The notes under the pieces: model-generated
Database searches by the model: none
Told to the model about the DNA's origin: nothing
What the model saw: the letters and a program-made list of their open reading frames with translations, nothing else
Position numbers and translations under genes: made by a program
Part shown: piece by piece, positions 1-14,400 of the stretch
Position numbering within the stretch: position 1 is the first letter of the stretch
How the letters are laid out: each line of letters begins with the position of its first letter
DNA from: Panagrolaimus kolymaensis
Lineage: Eukaryota > Nematoda > Chromadorea > Rhabditida > Panagrolaimidae
Assembly (NCBI GenBank): GCA_028622995.1
Contig: JAJQJQ010000071.1
Span: forward strand, 496,001 to 560,000
Direction of reading: 5' to 3'
DNA length: 64,000 nt

Positions 1-1553
1 ATCCCCATTGTTTTTTTTATCTGTCTTTTTCAAATCTATCCTTTAAAAAAATAAATGCTAAAGTTTTAAATTTTTTTTCATTCCTTCGAAATAATAAATG
101 TTTTGTCTTTGTTGCTTCATGATTTTTTTTCTCTTCCTTTAAGCTACTCCTATCTCTAACATTCTATCAAAAAAAAACTTTTTCGGATTTTTGTGTTTTT
201 TTTCTTTTTTGTAATGTCACATTGGCTTTTTTATTCCTTTCTTTCTCGGTGGTTTAATAAAATTTTTCCTTCTTTTCTTGAATGTTTTTTCCCCTACTGT
301 TGTTCGCTGGCTATTTTGTTATTTAAAAAAATTGCATAACTTTCGATTTTTTTCCTGCAAAAAAAGAATTCTTTTTTTTTGAAAAATGTTGTAAAAAAGA
401 GAAGTTTACCAGCAGCAGCATTAGCGCCGGTATTGAGAAAATTGGTAGTATACATATTTTTTTATTTACATCTTTATTGAGTCTTATTTTTTAATCATTT
501 GATGAATGAATTATGTCGAGAGAAAAAAAATATGAATCATAGTTTCACTCATTTTACGTTATATTTTTTTTGCTGCTTGTCTAGCATTTTATTTTTTGTT
601 AAGCCTGTGAAAAAAAAATGATGATGATCATTAAAAAAAGTGATTTGGGTTTATCGAGTTGTTGAATTTTGTCTTTAAATTTTTGTGTGTATAATCGCTG
701 TTTAAAAAAATGCTTCGTGCTTTAAATTTTGATTAAAGCCAAAAAATATAAAAAAAAATTTTTTCCTAGTTCTAAGGGTTTTGACAAAAATCTTTCAAAT
801 TTTTTTTCTCTAAAAATTTTCTTTTTTGGACTGCTTTCATTAGAAAACTACGAACAACAAAAACCCATTTTCGGCAAAAGAAAAACACAAAGCAAAATTA
901 CCTTCTTTTTTTGTGCGCGTTTTTCTTCCATTTTTATGGATATTTTTTTTTTATTTCTTTGTACTTTGTCTAATAATAAAAAAGATTTTATTTCGTTATT
1001 CTAAGGAGAAGACAAGAAGAGAACCAAACCATATTCATTGTTGCCTATTTATTTTCTAATATTATGTTTCGATTTAATGTGGCTGGCTGGCCTCTCTTGA
1101 AAATATATGGATGATTTCCTGATTTGCATAATCATTTCTTCTTTTTCTTCTCCTCCATTATTTTTTCTTTTGCAAAAAAAAATTATTTTTATTTTATTAT
1201 TAAAAATTAAAAATTGCTAAATACATACATACTTTTTATTTTATTTCTTGCGCTGAGAGTTTTGATTTTTTTTTATTGTTTCGTCTTCTCTTTTTTTCGT
1301 CTCAAATCAAACCAAAAAAAGAATATTTCATATTTCAGCTGACTTGATAGGTTTCTTTTTTCTTTTTTTTGTTGGTGATAATATTGATTTAGTAGTTAAA
1401 AAAAACTATACTCGAGAAAAAAAGTCTCTGATTCATCATTATTTTTATATATTAATTTTTTTGCGGGCATAGATTGGTTTTTTTCATCTTCGTCTTCTCA
1501 CACTCTTTTTTGCGTTTGTTCCATCCAATAGTTTATGGATATTTTTCTTTTAG
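1..1553. other. AT-rich upstream region, no supported exon
   Basis: This stretch is T- and A-run rich and holds no open frame with convincing composition. The first supported exon of the downstream RhoGEF gene begins at 1554, directly after a TTTTCTTTTAG acceptor, so at least one 5' exon or a trans-splice leader must precede it. I could not locate a start exon here; it may lie left of the window. Confidence 0.5.
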
Positions 1554-4500
1554 AACAGCGACAGAACCACCAACTTCTCAAAAAATTTCAAATATTATTC
1601 CATCACCATCAGAAACCACAACAGAATTAGCAAACACGAATTCGATTTTGGAAGAAATTACTGGTGTTGCTGATGTTGTTGATACTGCTGCAACTCAAAA
1701 ACCTTCATCTTCTGTAAATTCATCAAAGAAAAATAATTTATTAACTCAAAATTCATTGAGTTCATTAGTCGATAGATTTACATCTCGTCGACAAATAAGT
1801 TTACCTCAAATGCAAGGCCCTTCTTCATTTCCATCATCATCGACCTCGACGTCATCAAATATTATTAAAACTTTGAATTCAAAAGAAAGTCCGTTAATTC
1901 GTCGAAGCTTTAAATGGAAAAATATTTTTTCATCTAAACAACAACCACAACAAGAACAAACAACAACAGCAACATCTTCTCCACTTCCAACCTTAAATTT
2001 GCTTCAAAAAAGTGCATCAACGACTTCGATGGTTGTTGTAAAACTTCGAAAACCTAATTCCATTTCTCCACCTAAATTATCCACACTTCAAGAAGATAAT
2101 GATTCATTTGATACAATAACCACAACAAAAATAAATCAAGAAAAAATATCTCAAAAAAATTCCAAAAACCACCAACATGTGGATCGGCCATGGAGATCAT
2201 TTTTAACTCGATCTTTTATTCATAATTCTGATAGCTATAATAAAAAAGATAATGAGCATAAAATTTCTTTGGTTTCGGTTTCTCCAACAAATTTTCAACA
2301 ACCCCGTCGACGTGTAAGTGTAATTGGTGATATTGAATGTGATCGAAAGCAATTTGCGCCAAGTCCAGATGCATGTGCAAAATTGGATGATGCTTTAAGA
2401 AAACAATTTTGTTGTAATGAAAATCATACAAATCATGCAAATAATTTATTTCCATCAGATTCATGCTTTTATTCTTCTTCTTCAATTACATCTTCCGACG
2501 ATGAAGATGGAGGAGAAATAAATGATTATCAAAATTATCACGACAAACCCAACAAACCAACAACAACAACAACTACAACGCCCAGGCGTGGTCGTAAACC
2601 TATAATACATCGAATGAAATCATCAACTACTTTACCAAGATTTTCAAATAATGGATGCAACAGCAACAACAAAAACAACAGCGGTGATGATAGAAATTTA
2701 ATTACTTCTCCTATGCCACTAGAATATTCAACTCGAACCCTTCAAACTCCGCGAAAACTTCGTGGGGTTCAAAAAAGATGGAAACAACGGGAACAAATAA
2801 AGCGGAGAAAATCTTGCCATCAAGCATATATTGAAAATGTTGTAGTTGGAGTAATTGAAAATGAAAAAATGAAGAAAAATAATTCACAATTAATTGAGCC
2901 ATCAACATCTAACATTCCATTGGCAGCAGCAGAAATAACAGGAAATATCGGAAAAAGAAAAACTTCTAAAAAGTTTTTGAGTACTGTAGCCGTAGGTGAT
3001 ATTAATAAAGGAGAAACAACAACACAAACTAATAATAATAAGTAAGTTAATTCAAAAAAGAAAAAAATAAGAGTGTAACTAACTATCTGCTTTTGGTTTG
3101 TCACAATTTGGTGAATTTGATGCTTTGAAATTTTAAAGTATTTTTTTGCTTTTTACTCGCTTGCTTGTCCTTTGCTTTTTGTTGGATTGTGTAAGTCCCA
3201 ATAATGTTAAATAATTTGAATTTCTATCGTACCAGATTTTTTTAAACAGAATTTTTGACTGAAAATAACTTTCCTTTTGCTTTAAAAAAAAGAAACACAA
3301 ACAACCTTTCTTGACTTTTCTATCCAACCTTTTTTGCTTTATGTATTTGTCATCACCCGCTTCTCCTCCCTGTTTTATAACACTATCCACAAACTATACA
3401 ACTTTTTTTTGAATGTCTATTTTTAGCATTTTTTAAAATTTATTTAATTTTTTAGATATGAAAAAGATAGAAAAGTTTCAAATTTCTTGGGCATTTTGAG
3501 TTTAAAAACTCATCGAAGAAAGGTAAGTACAATAATGCTTTTAAAAAATCTAAAATTCACATTTTCCGTTATTAATTAGGTTCATGAAAAATCAAAATTT
3601 TGAAAACCCTTTACTTACTTTTTCGGCTTGAAAAATCTTGGAATTTATAAGAAACCAAAAAAAAAAACTAAGAATGCATTTAAAAAAGTTAGCGATTTAT
3701 TTTTAACCTTCATTTTATTTTTTTACAGAAAGATAATCGATCCCTTGGAAATCTTTATCCTAATTATAATAATTCCAATTCAACCATTAATGGCCATTTT
3801 TCAAATCAAAGTGAATCACAAAAAAGTGATGAGTCAGGTTAGTTTCATTTTTTTGTTTATTGTTGCAACAACAAAAACAAAATAAAGATGAAGACGTCAA
3901 GCTATTTTTTTCATTCATTTATTCGTCTCTCTTATTACCCATATTTGCTTCTTTTTCATGTTCATTATATCTTTTCATTATCAAATATTCCATTTTTTGG
4001 ATATGAAAATACCAGAAAAAAAGTGCAGCAATTTTTAATGAAAAATTAGTTTTAAATGGCAAAGTTTGAATTAAGGAAATGAAATTCATCGGCATTAATT
4101 GTATTTAGTGATTATTTATTAGCCATAATTAAAGTTTTTAAAATAAATAAATAAAAATTGAAGGCATAGATAATTTAAAAAGTTTAGGAAAAATAGCTTA
4201 ACATCTTTTTACTAAATCTTTGTTTCATCATATGATTAAAATCTATTGTTTATTTTAGCTTTACCTGATGTATTGTCGGATGTATTACGCCCAAGTGTTG
4301 GAAGTCCTTCTGAAACAGGATCATATCAAAATCGAACATCTATGATAACTACATGCTTTGTTGATTACCCAAAGCCGCAATTGTAAATTAAATCATTTTT
4401 TAGCTCCCCTTTTTCATTGAGGTACATTTTTCAGAGTGAAACCAAAATGGCAAGACTTAGATTTATGGGAAGATGAACCTGGATCATGGTCAGCAAAGCA

Positions 4501-7434
4501 TCCACATGTACAGGTATCATCAAGTGAAAAGAAACGTCAAAATATTATTTATGGTTTGTATAATTATTTGACATTACTTATTTAAAAACCATATATTGTT
4601 TTTAAGAGTTTTACATGACTGAAAAAAACCATTGTCGCGTCATTATCTTACTTCAGCAAGTTTATCAAGTTGGACTAAGATCAATAATTTCTGATAAAGA
4701 TTTATGTACTTTAATTCCTGATGTACTGGATAGTTTGCTCGACTTTCATCTTAATTTATTGCGAAGATTGAAAGAAAGAAGAGAAAAATCAATAGTTGTT
4801 GAAACTGTATCGGATATTGTTGCGGAAGAATTCAACAAAGGTGAATATATTCCCGCTGCAATTAATGCATACACGAGTTTTTGTTTGGCTAAAGAAGAAT
4901 CTGGACATGCTTATCATACTTTGATTGAAAAATATTCTGATGTCAAAAGATTTTTCGATTTTTATGAATCAAATCCAATGTACAAGCAGCATAATTTCAA
5001 GTCATGCTTCTTGCTGGTAGCTCAACGGCTAACAAAATACAATTTGCTTTTTGATCAGGTTAGTAATAAATCGCATGCCTAAGTAATATATCGAAATCTT
5101 TTTTTTGTAGCTTCTCAAATATGAACCATCCGCTAATAAGCCTCAAACCCAGCTTGCTTTAGAATCCGTTCGTGATTTAGCTCGTCGGGTGGATACCGAA
5201 CTAAAAAATAATGAGATTCAACAAAAATGGGAACTTCTTAAATTAATGCTGGATAAAAAATCTCGTGGTAAAATTGTGAAGAAAGATTTCACATACGATG
5301 ATCTTGTTCATCAACGACTAGACAATCCACGACAAGCCAAAGCTATTGGAAAAGTTTATTATTTGTCTTCATCGGCTTCTCAAACAAAAGGAGACAAAAT
5401 TGAATTAACTATGGTTCTATTTGATGATATCTTAGTGCTATTTTGTTTGAAAAATAACTCAATGCATTTTTGTAATTATAATATGATGGTAATTTTAGTT
5501 TTTTTTATGTTCGACTATCTAAAACGCTTTATCTTTTAGAGCTCTGTTATACCTTTAAGAACGTTACTTGTTCGCGAAATGGAACGTACACATGAATGCA
5601 TATTACTATGCACAGATAAAGAAAAGCCAGATATGTATCATTTAGAGTTTCCAACAAAGAATGATTTAATGAATTGGATGCGTTCAATTGGCGATGCAAA
5701 AGTTAAAGCCCCTCAGCATGTTAGATTTGCACCTGGAAGAAAAGCTGAAGATACTCTTAAGAAGGAGGAAGAATTCAATGAAGATCCACATGATAAGAAA
5801 GTTCAAGATTGGCAAGATGAATTACAAGCTATGTTTCGTAAGTGTTCATTTACGTGAATTGAAATAAACGCTTTTTTTAGATGAACGTAAACCAAAAGAA
5901 GAATTTTTACGTGATTATATGTCAGGAAGAATGAGATTTTTTGATGATATTCGAACCCATTTTAAGAAGTTTCCTATTCGCCACGTCAATGCTTCCTCTT
6001 CATCTTTACCATCTGCTGGCGCAATGCTAGAAAGAAGAGAAACTAAAGATTTAGAAAAAGTAAGCTCATTTTTTATTTACAAAAAAGAGCTATTCTTCCT
6101 TTTATGTACAGGAATTAATTAGTTTTGATGAAATAGTTTTTTAATGTCATCCTTTTTTGTAATAATATTTATTTCTAGTTTATTGAAAATCGTTAAAATT
6201 TGTCTAATAAGGTTCAAAAAAAAGTTGAATTCGGAATTTTGATAATCGTTGTGAAATGATTATTGCCATAACATGAGCTAATATCTTTCTAAAAATTTTG
6301 CTTTTATTGAATATTTTTCATAAAGCATTATTAAATAAAAGCTTTCAGGTTAAAAAGCTTGTTCAACAAAAATTTCATGAACTCCGTCAACATCGTCGCT
6401 CTGGATTTGATTCATTGGTTGAAGTTGCACAAAAGGCAAGAGATAATGATTTGGAATCATTTTTTGATGATTTGAATGATCTCGCCATTGTTACGTCTTC
6501 ATCGTCGGATGCCTCAGAATCAGAAAGAATTCCTACTTCTGCAACGTCAAGTGAAGATGAACCAGTATCATCTGTATCTCTTGCTTCAGTCAAAAGTAAA
6601 CCTCGTCGAGTTCGAACGTATCATGGAACTATGGATAGTAGCAGTGCTCACCCACGTGACGGATCAATTCGTCGCCATACTACTGTACCAAAACTTGGTA
6701 AACGAGATGGCGTAATAGCTACAGATGATGAAGATGAAGTTGAAGGACAAATTAATATTGATCTTCGAAAGCTTCCTCTTTCAATGCCCACTCGTTCAAG
6801 AAAAGCCGCAACATTATTAATACATGAAAATGTTAATCTTCGTATTGAAAATAATAAGCTTAAAAGTGAAATTGCTATGTATGTTTTTAACTCTATAGAC
6901 CTTAGTTGATTACTTAACCTTTAGGCAAGAGCTTCAAATCTCTTCATTAAAATCTCGTAAAACAGCTGTTATTGAAAATGCGGAAAAGCTTGAATCATTA
7001 CGTCAAAAGCAAGAAGAAATTCAAACTCGTGAACGTCAACTCAAGCAACAACATGAAAATTTCAAGGACGAATCTCGTAGAAAGAATGATCAATTTGAAG
7101 CGAGAGAGGTATGTCATCTTTATAATATATAAGTTGGGCCACATTGCATTCATATTTGTATTTTGTCTTACTCTAAATATTATTGTTTTAGGATGATCTT
7201 AGAAGGCGTGAAGCTGAACTTATTAGTCGAATGCAAAATGGCCAACTTCCAACTTTACGTAGCGGTGCAGCTATTTTTAAAGATTCCTCGTAAGTTTATG
7301 AATTTGCTATAATTAGTTTATAACTAACTGAAGCATATTTTAGGAATGAACAGCCTCCTCCAACCCCTCATATTTCATCCCCTTCTCATGCAATTCATAA
7401 ATTAGCTACCAAATCTGTTACCAAGCGTAAATAA
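1554..7434 (+). CDS. Dbl-family Rho guanine nucleotide exchange factor, tandem copy A (5' end incomplete)
   Basis: Predicted exons: 1554-3041, 3456-3522, 3729-3837, 4259-4382, 4435-4553, 4607-5058, 5111-5488, 5540-5837, 5881-6059, 6349-6878, 6925-7108, 7192-7289, 7344-7434 (TAA). Phases agree throughout, giving about 1371 residues. Seen: a Ser/Thr/Asn-rich disordered head; a DH domain starting near KRQNIIYEFYMTEKNHCRV and containing FKSCFLLVAQRLTKYNLL (the DH region pattern before the long last helix); a PH domain (KVYYLSSSASQTKGDKIEL to PTKNDLMNWMRSIGDAK); an acidic Ser-rich segment; and a C-terminal coiled coil of Glu/Arg/Gln heptads (about 6925-7289). Known: DH-PH proteins load GTP onto Rho-family GTPases at membrane or cytoskeleton. 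The KRQ..I.E...TE..H entry to DH and the coiled-coil tail resemble the Lbc/GEF-H1/p114RhoGEF group (nematode rhgf-1 type). This subfamily call is inference; no C1, PDZ or RGS domain is visible. Exon 1 opens directly after an acceptor; the first in-frame Met is at 1810. Confidence 0.85.
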
Positions 7435-8398
7435 ATTGACATCATCATCTCCTTATTCCATTGTCTCTCTTTCTCCTAGTCTTGATTTTTTCTTTATAAT
7501 TTTATCACACAAGAATCTCATTAAAAAGGTATATGTTTGTTTTTATATTTAAAAAATTATTATGTTTTTAAATAATAAATATTTATTATAACTCTTACAA
7601 CCTTCAATAAATTTACTTTTCACAATATACGGAAGAACAACAGAAAATTAACAAAAGGTACCAAAAAAATAATTCCAAGCGACTTAAATGTTTTCTATTG
7701 TGAAGTTGAAAACTCTCAAACACATGTAAAAAGTATCTACTCCAGGTGGCTTGGAACAACAATAAAAGATAATATATTCGGCATCAAAATATTGAAGAAA
7801 AAAATTGCAATGCAACTTCTTCTTCATTCATTGATGGAAGCAAAGACGAAAAAAAAAATAATACGAATGCGCAAAAACAAAGCATCGCTTGTGGTGGTTG
7901 GGTTATAGGCACAAATTAAAAACAAGGGGGAAATTATCCACGAAATCCAAACTTTGTAACAAAAAAAAGAAAATGAGCATCGTCCTTTCAAAATAAAAAA
8001 GGTTCCAAAATTTAGGATTTTTTTCCCCATCAAATTGCTTTTTGGCATAATGCCTCTAACCTGCATCCAACGATTTCGTTGTTGCTTCTTTCTTTTTTGC
8101 AAACTTTGCAAATTCACTTTTTTTCTTGTTTCCATCTTCGACATTCTTTTACTATGTTTGTTATAAATAATATTGCTTCCATAAATCTAAAAACATCAAT
8201 GCCTCCAGTATTTATGTACCCTAACGATCATTGTTATTGGAAACTCCGTTTTTGGTGTGATTGTTTGATGAACACAACAATAAGCAAAGCATCTTTGAAA
8301 TAATTATTAGATTAATTTTTTTTTCTTGCGCGATCTTATTTGCATTTTCTTTAGTCTTTTACTTTGATTGATTTATTTATATATTATATTTGTTTTAG
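7435..8398 (+). other. Intergenic region between RhoGEF copies, with poly(A) signals of copy A
   Basis: Two AATAAA hexamers (about 7574 and 7606) lie 140-175 bp past the copy A stop codon and are plausible cleavage signals. The remainder shows no open frame I would call a gene. The last part, before 8398, is T-rich and ends in TTTTAG, as expected of a nematode outron or a 5' intron. Confidence 0.5.
8398..8398 (+). promoter_or_regulatory. Candidate trans-splice (or 5' UTR intron) acceptor for copy B
   Basis: The sequence ATTATATTTGTTTTAG ends at 8398, followed 66 bp later by the first ATG (8465) of the copy B upstream exon. In the frame of that ATG a TAA lies at 8414-8416, so 8399-8464 is untranslated. 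A strong acceptor directly before a short 5' UTR fits spliced-leader trans-splicing in nematodes; a normal upstream non-coding exon is the alternative. Confidence 0.4.
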
Positions 8399-8464
8399 AA
8401 GCTCATCGGTTCATAACTCTCAACTGTAATTCAACATCGACGACGATACTATCAAAACATTTGG

Positions 8465-11400
8465 ATGTTATCATTAAGAAGAAAATCATCAAGAAGGTAT
8501 TCTGTTGCTGTTAGTGATATAAACAAAGGAATGCGATTTAAAAAGTAAGTTTGAAACTTTTGTTACTTCTATTTACCTTTTACACAAAAGTGTCGCATTT
8601 TGGGATGTCTTGCGTAAATATACAAAGCTCTTCGAAATAGTTTGATCCATGGGAAAAAATAGGTTTCATTGAAGTTGTTCGAATGTTTATGAAAAGTTTT
8701 GGGGTTCTTCAAAGTATTTCGAAATCTTTTAAAAACTTTTGCTAAAAAGATGAGCTTGCTTTTTAGTATTTTGATCAAACCTTTTCATTATATATGTCAC
8801 TGCTTTTGCAACTTTGTGACTCCTTCCAAATTATGAACCTCTTCATCTCTTTTCTGTAATGTTTCTGTTTTATATTGTTTTAACTAATTCTTCTTGTTTT
8901 TTAGGTGTGAAAAGAGTAAGAAAGTGTCGAACATCTTGGATATTATTAGTTTGAAGAAGCATCGAAAGAAGGTTGGTCATTTTTTGTTGATGTGGATGGA
9001 TGGTAGAAGATGGTGTCTGTTAACTACAATAAGCTTCTTTCATTCTATTGTTTCGGATATGTTGCTACCTTATCTATTAGTTTATGGGGAAAAGCGGCTC
9101 TCTTCGCACAGCTTTGATTCTTCCATTTTGCATGTTTAACATCTTTTTAACTTTTTTAGAAAGATGATCTATCGTCTCATGGAAATCTGTATCCTGCTTT
9201 CAATACTTCAAACTCAACAACAAATGGTCGTTTTTCAAATGAAAGTGGGTCTCTAAAAAGTGATGAATCAGGTTGGTACACCTTTTATAGTTCAAATGTC
9301 AAGATATTCTTTCATTGATTTTCCATTTTGCTTCTTTCTATTCTAATCTTATAACAAAAAGCAAGTGTCCTGAAATTGAGAATACTTGAATGCCTTTTAA
9401 TAAGCTCGTTTTGTAACCATGTTGTAGTCCTTCTTGAAATGCGACGTCATACTGTTGCATTATTACCTAGCGATGAGTATCTTACATGAAGCTTTATCCA
9501 TTTTATTCATACTTACAGGGCTGCTTACAAAACCTTTACTTTAGTTAGTTATGTTCGTGGGTTTACATAGTATCACATAGTTTACAGTAATCTTTTTCTG
9601 AAAGAGTTAAGTGCAATAAGTGTTATAGTAGCTTCTCATTTTCTTTTTCAAAAAGACCTTCCTTATTAATTAGTTCACACTTCTAACTTTTTTGTATGAT
9701 GATATCTATTACTTGCAAAGAGAAAAAAAATATACGTGCACAAATTTTACGAAAGTTACCTCATAGCCGAAGTTCATATTTAGTCACTAAGTTTTTTTTA
9801 GAACACAGGTGCTTTTTCTTTGATTAGTTTGAGACTGCTGCCCTCCTTATTTCTGCACTTTTTAGCTTTGCCTTTTTATTCCTTTTAAAGCAAAAAAACC
9901 TTTTTAATATTTCGTTTTTGTACAAAAAATTGAATCATTACTTTTTGGCCTTTCAAGTTGTTTCTATTTTTGTTGCACATATGTGAAGGTTGGCAGCCTT
10001 CTTTTACATTTTCTTTTTCCAATCGATGCTTTTGTTGTTTTCTTCTCCGCATTCTGGAACATTGCTTACAATCATTTATATTTCATCAACAATATTTCGC
10101 TTTGCTTTTTATTTAACTTTACTGGAACACCTACGTATATTTTTAAATTATTATTATTTGAAATATGTTTGGAATTCCATCTAATCATTCAATTCCTTCA
10201 TTCTCTAAGAATTCTGGGGTTAATATTTTGCCGAAAGATTCAATAAAAAATGATGATGAAAAACAAAATATACCTTCATTTTCATCACTTCAACGTAAAA
10301 CTTCCGCTGTTTCACTGACTCTTTCACCACCTCCACTTTCAAATGATTCATCAAAACATAGACGATTATCATCCTATAGTGGCTGTGTCAGAAATGCTCC
10401 AGATTCATTTTCAACCAATAAACCATCATTTGAAATTGGTTTATCTTCGACTTATTCTTCAACTAATCATCTTTTTGCTCCATCTCCTTCTTTAACTCAT
10501 AGACATTCAACTGGGGATTTACGATCATCTAATACTGATAGTGAAGACGACGATTCAAGTGATAATTCATCCCATCGTCCCAAACGCAAATACGTTCCAT
10601 CATTTTTTGCTGGTTCATTTTGGAATATTTTTCCTGGGCACGAACCACCAACGTCATTATCAAAATCACAAAAAAAGAGTGAATCATTAGTTGATGTTTC
10701 AAAATTGTCTAATGAACGAAGATTAGGTTCACGACGTAATTCAACCTTAACATTAAATACTCATCCTAAACGTTCACGTTCTTCCCTTCCAGCTGAGATT
10801 TTACCACATCCTTGGGGAATTACAATGAAACATGAAGACGAAGATAATGGAGATAATTCACATCATACTGTCATCATGCTTGATAGAGACTCGGGTATTG
10901 TTGTTCCTAAATCTCAACCTTTACCTTCTCCACGACTTGCAACTCCTCGGCCAATTAGAATGCGATCACGAAGTCCAAGGTTAGGAACCATTGAATCAGT
11001 TGATTGTATGGAGGAAGAGCGGCAACTTACACTTTCAGCAAGAAGAAATTCAAGTTTATCCACTGTGCTTGAAGCTCCTAGTCCAAGCGTTGAGGATAGT
11101 TTATATCAAGATAAAGCAAAATTACCTTATAGTCGACGTCGAATGTCGGCTATCGTTACATCAGATATACCTTCATTTAAAGGTGATTCAACTTATATTT
11201 GTGATGATAATGAACAAAGTGAAGACAATAAGTAAGTATATCCCACTTAAATCTTTCTTACTTTTTTTTATCCATTCTATCCTATTTTATTTGTAGTATT
11301 CACCGACGACGTTCATTGAAATCCATTACTGGCTCACCAATCTCACTTGCATCAAGTGATGGATGGAATCCAAAGATGAAAATAAAATATTGGAAAAATC

Positions 11401-14400
11401 GTATGTCCATATCAGGCCAACAAATGTTTCGAAGTGGCGGGAGTAATAATGAAAAGAGAGGATCAACTTTGAGTCTTTTACCAACAATAAACGGATGTAA
11501 AAGAGATAACGAAGGATCAGGTGGCTCATTTAGACGGAGAATTAATTCAGTTACATCACTTAGGAATACTTCTGAAAAAGATCATGATGATAGATGTAAG
11601 CCCTAAAATTTTGAAAGAATAGCTAGACATTTTTTAAATTTACTTTGTGGATCTTTTATGTATGAATTAATGATTAGGTTTTTTAGCTTTCCCTGATGGC
11701 TTATGTGATGCTATACGTCCAAGTGATGGAAATCCTTCTGAAACTTGTTCGCTTCAAAGTCGATTATCTATGACTAGTTCGTCATTGATGGAATATCCTA
11801 AACCTGAATTGTAAGTTTTTCACATTTTTTTCTGTAACTATGCTCTTCTCGAGTTGTATTCTTTCTCTTTTACATGGTTATTGCTTCAAGAAGAGCAAAA
11901 ATTGGAATACATTATTGTTTAAAAATGACATTATTATTTTTCAGGGTGAAACCAAAATGGGAAGATTTGGAATTATGGGAAGATGAACCCACTTCATGGT
12001 CTGAGAAATATCCAAGCGAACAAGTTACTTCAAGTGAAAAAAAGCGTCAAAATATCATTTATGGTTTGTTTGCTTTCATAATTTTAACATTTACTATTCG
12101 TATCTTTTAGAGCTATATATGACTGAAAAGAATCATTGTCGTGTGGTGATTTTACTTCAACAAGTTTATCAAGTTGGCTTGCGTTCTCTTGGATTAGTGT
12201 CTGAGAAGGATCTCTGTACTTTGATTCCTGATGTGTTGGATAACCTACTTGATTTTCATCTTAATTTATTGAGAAGACTAAAAGAAAGAAGAGTGAAATC
12301 TATCATCGTCCAAAACGTATCTGACATCGTTGCTGAGGAATTTGGTAATGGACAATATACCAGTTATGCAATTAATGCTTATACACGATTTTGTCTTGCC
12401 AAAGAAGCATCCAGTCATGCATATCATACTTTGATGGAAAGATGTTCTTACGTCAAGAAATTCTTTAATTATTATGAATCAAATCCAATGTACAAGCAAC
12501 ATAATTTCAAGTCCTGTTTCTTGTTGGTAGCCCAGAGGATAACAAAATACAACTTGCTTCTTGATCAAGTAAGTGTTTATTTATGAATTAACAAAACTAC
12601 TTATTTCTTTTTTGCAGCTTCTCAAATATGAACCATCTGCGAATAAGCCTCAAACCCAACTTGCTTTAGAATCTGTTCGTGATTTAGCTCGTCATGTTGA
12701 TACCGAACTTAAGAGAAATGAAATTCAACAAAAATGGGAACATCTCAAATCAATGCTGGATAAGAAATCGCTTGGTAAAGTTGTCAAAACCGAATTCACC
12801 TACAATGATCTTGTGCAACAACGTGATGTTTTGGCTATTTGTAAAGTCTATTACTTGCCTTCATCAGCTTCTCAAACAAAAGGTGATAAAATTGAACTTA
12901 GTATGGTACTTTTTGATGATATCTTGGTGCTCTTTTGCTTAAAGAACAATTCATTACATTTTTGTAATTATAATATGATGGTAAGTTGCATCTTTTTTTA
13001 CTTTCAAAATACTACAGTATGACATTGGTTTTTAGAGCTCTGTTATACCTTTGAGAAGTTTGATTGTTCGTGAAATGGAACGTACAAATGAATGCATTTT
13101 GCTATGCACGGATAAAGAAAAGCCTGATATGTATCGTTTACAATTTCCAACCAAGAATGATTTGATGAATTGGATGGGAACTATTGGTGCTGCAAAAGCT
13201 CAAGCTCCACAAAATGTTCGATTTGCACCTGGAAGAAAAGCTGAAGATACTCTTAAGAAAGAAGGAGAATTCAATGAAGATCCACATGATAAGAAAGTTC
13301 AAGATTGGCAAGATGAATTGCAAGCTATGTTTCGTAAGTTTTCTTTTACGTGAATTGAAATAAAAGCTTTTTTTATGTTTTTTTAGATGAGCGTAAACCA
13401 AAAGAAGATTTGTTGCGTGATTATATGTGTGGAAGAATGAGATTCTTTGATGCTGTTCGAGCCCATTTTAAGAAGTTTCCTATTCGCCACGTCAATGCTT
13501 CCTCTTCATCTTTACCATCGGCTGGAGCAATGCTTGAAAGAAGAGAAACTAAAGATTTGGAAAAGGCAAGTTTTTGGGTTTTATAAAGGGTTTTATTACA
13601 CTTTTCATAGTTGTGGTTGATTAATTTCGCCATTTTTAAAATGCAAAGTATCCTTCTTGCCATTTTTTGATAGCTTTCTTTTAACTTTTCCAAAAATATT
13701 GGCTTTTCCAACCTTCATGTCCTTGATGCATATTTGATCTTATCAAGCTAAAAATTCTTGAATAATAACAGCAGTTATTCATTCTTTGACATGCATCTTT
13801 ATTGACATGTCTTGCCATAGCAAGTTTTCATATCTTTTCTTTGTTTACTTTTTTTTTTCTCTTTTTGATGAATATTCGATAGACGCTGACATGCATGCCT
13901 TTCATAGCCAATACATATGTTCTTAATTCTCATTGTTATACCTTTTTAAGACTTCATTAAACAATAGCAGCTTTGATTTTAACTATTTTCTTTTTTTAAA
14001 GGCTATTTATTAGGCATGAAAATTGAGTTTTTTATGGAAGATTTTTGTTATCATATTTGAAAATCTTATGCGCGGGAAATGATAGGATGCAAATGTTGTG
14101 ACAGGTGTTTCAAATGATGTTATTATTTGCAATGACATTGATTATAATCTTTCTTAACCATTCGTCATTTTTAGGCAAAAAAGTTCGTTCAACAGATATT
14201 TCATGAACTCCGTCAACATCGTCGCTCTGGGTTTGATTCATTGGTTGAAGTTGCACAAAAAGCAAGAGATAATGATTTGGAATCATTCTTTGATGATTTG
14301 AATGATCTTACTATTGTTACATCTTCATCGTCGGTGGCCTCAGAATCAGAAAGAATTCCTACTTCTGCAACGTCAAGTGAAGATGAACCAGTATCATCTG

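Noticed and set aside
729..1004. 91-residue plus-strand frame
   Set aside because: It begins at a non-ATG codon and is Phe/Lys-rich as expected from A/T runs; no splice or domain support.
2216..3104. Minus-strand frames opposite the RhoGEF head exon
   Set aside because: They are shadows of the real Ser-rich plus-strand exon and have no splice or domain support.
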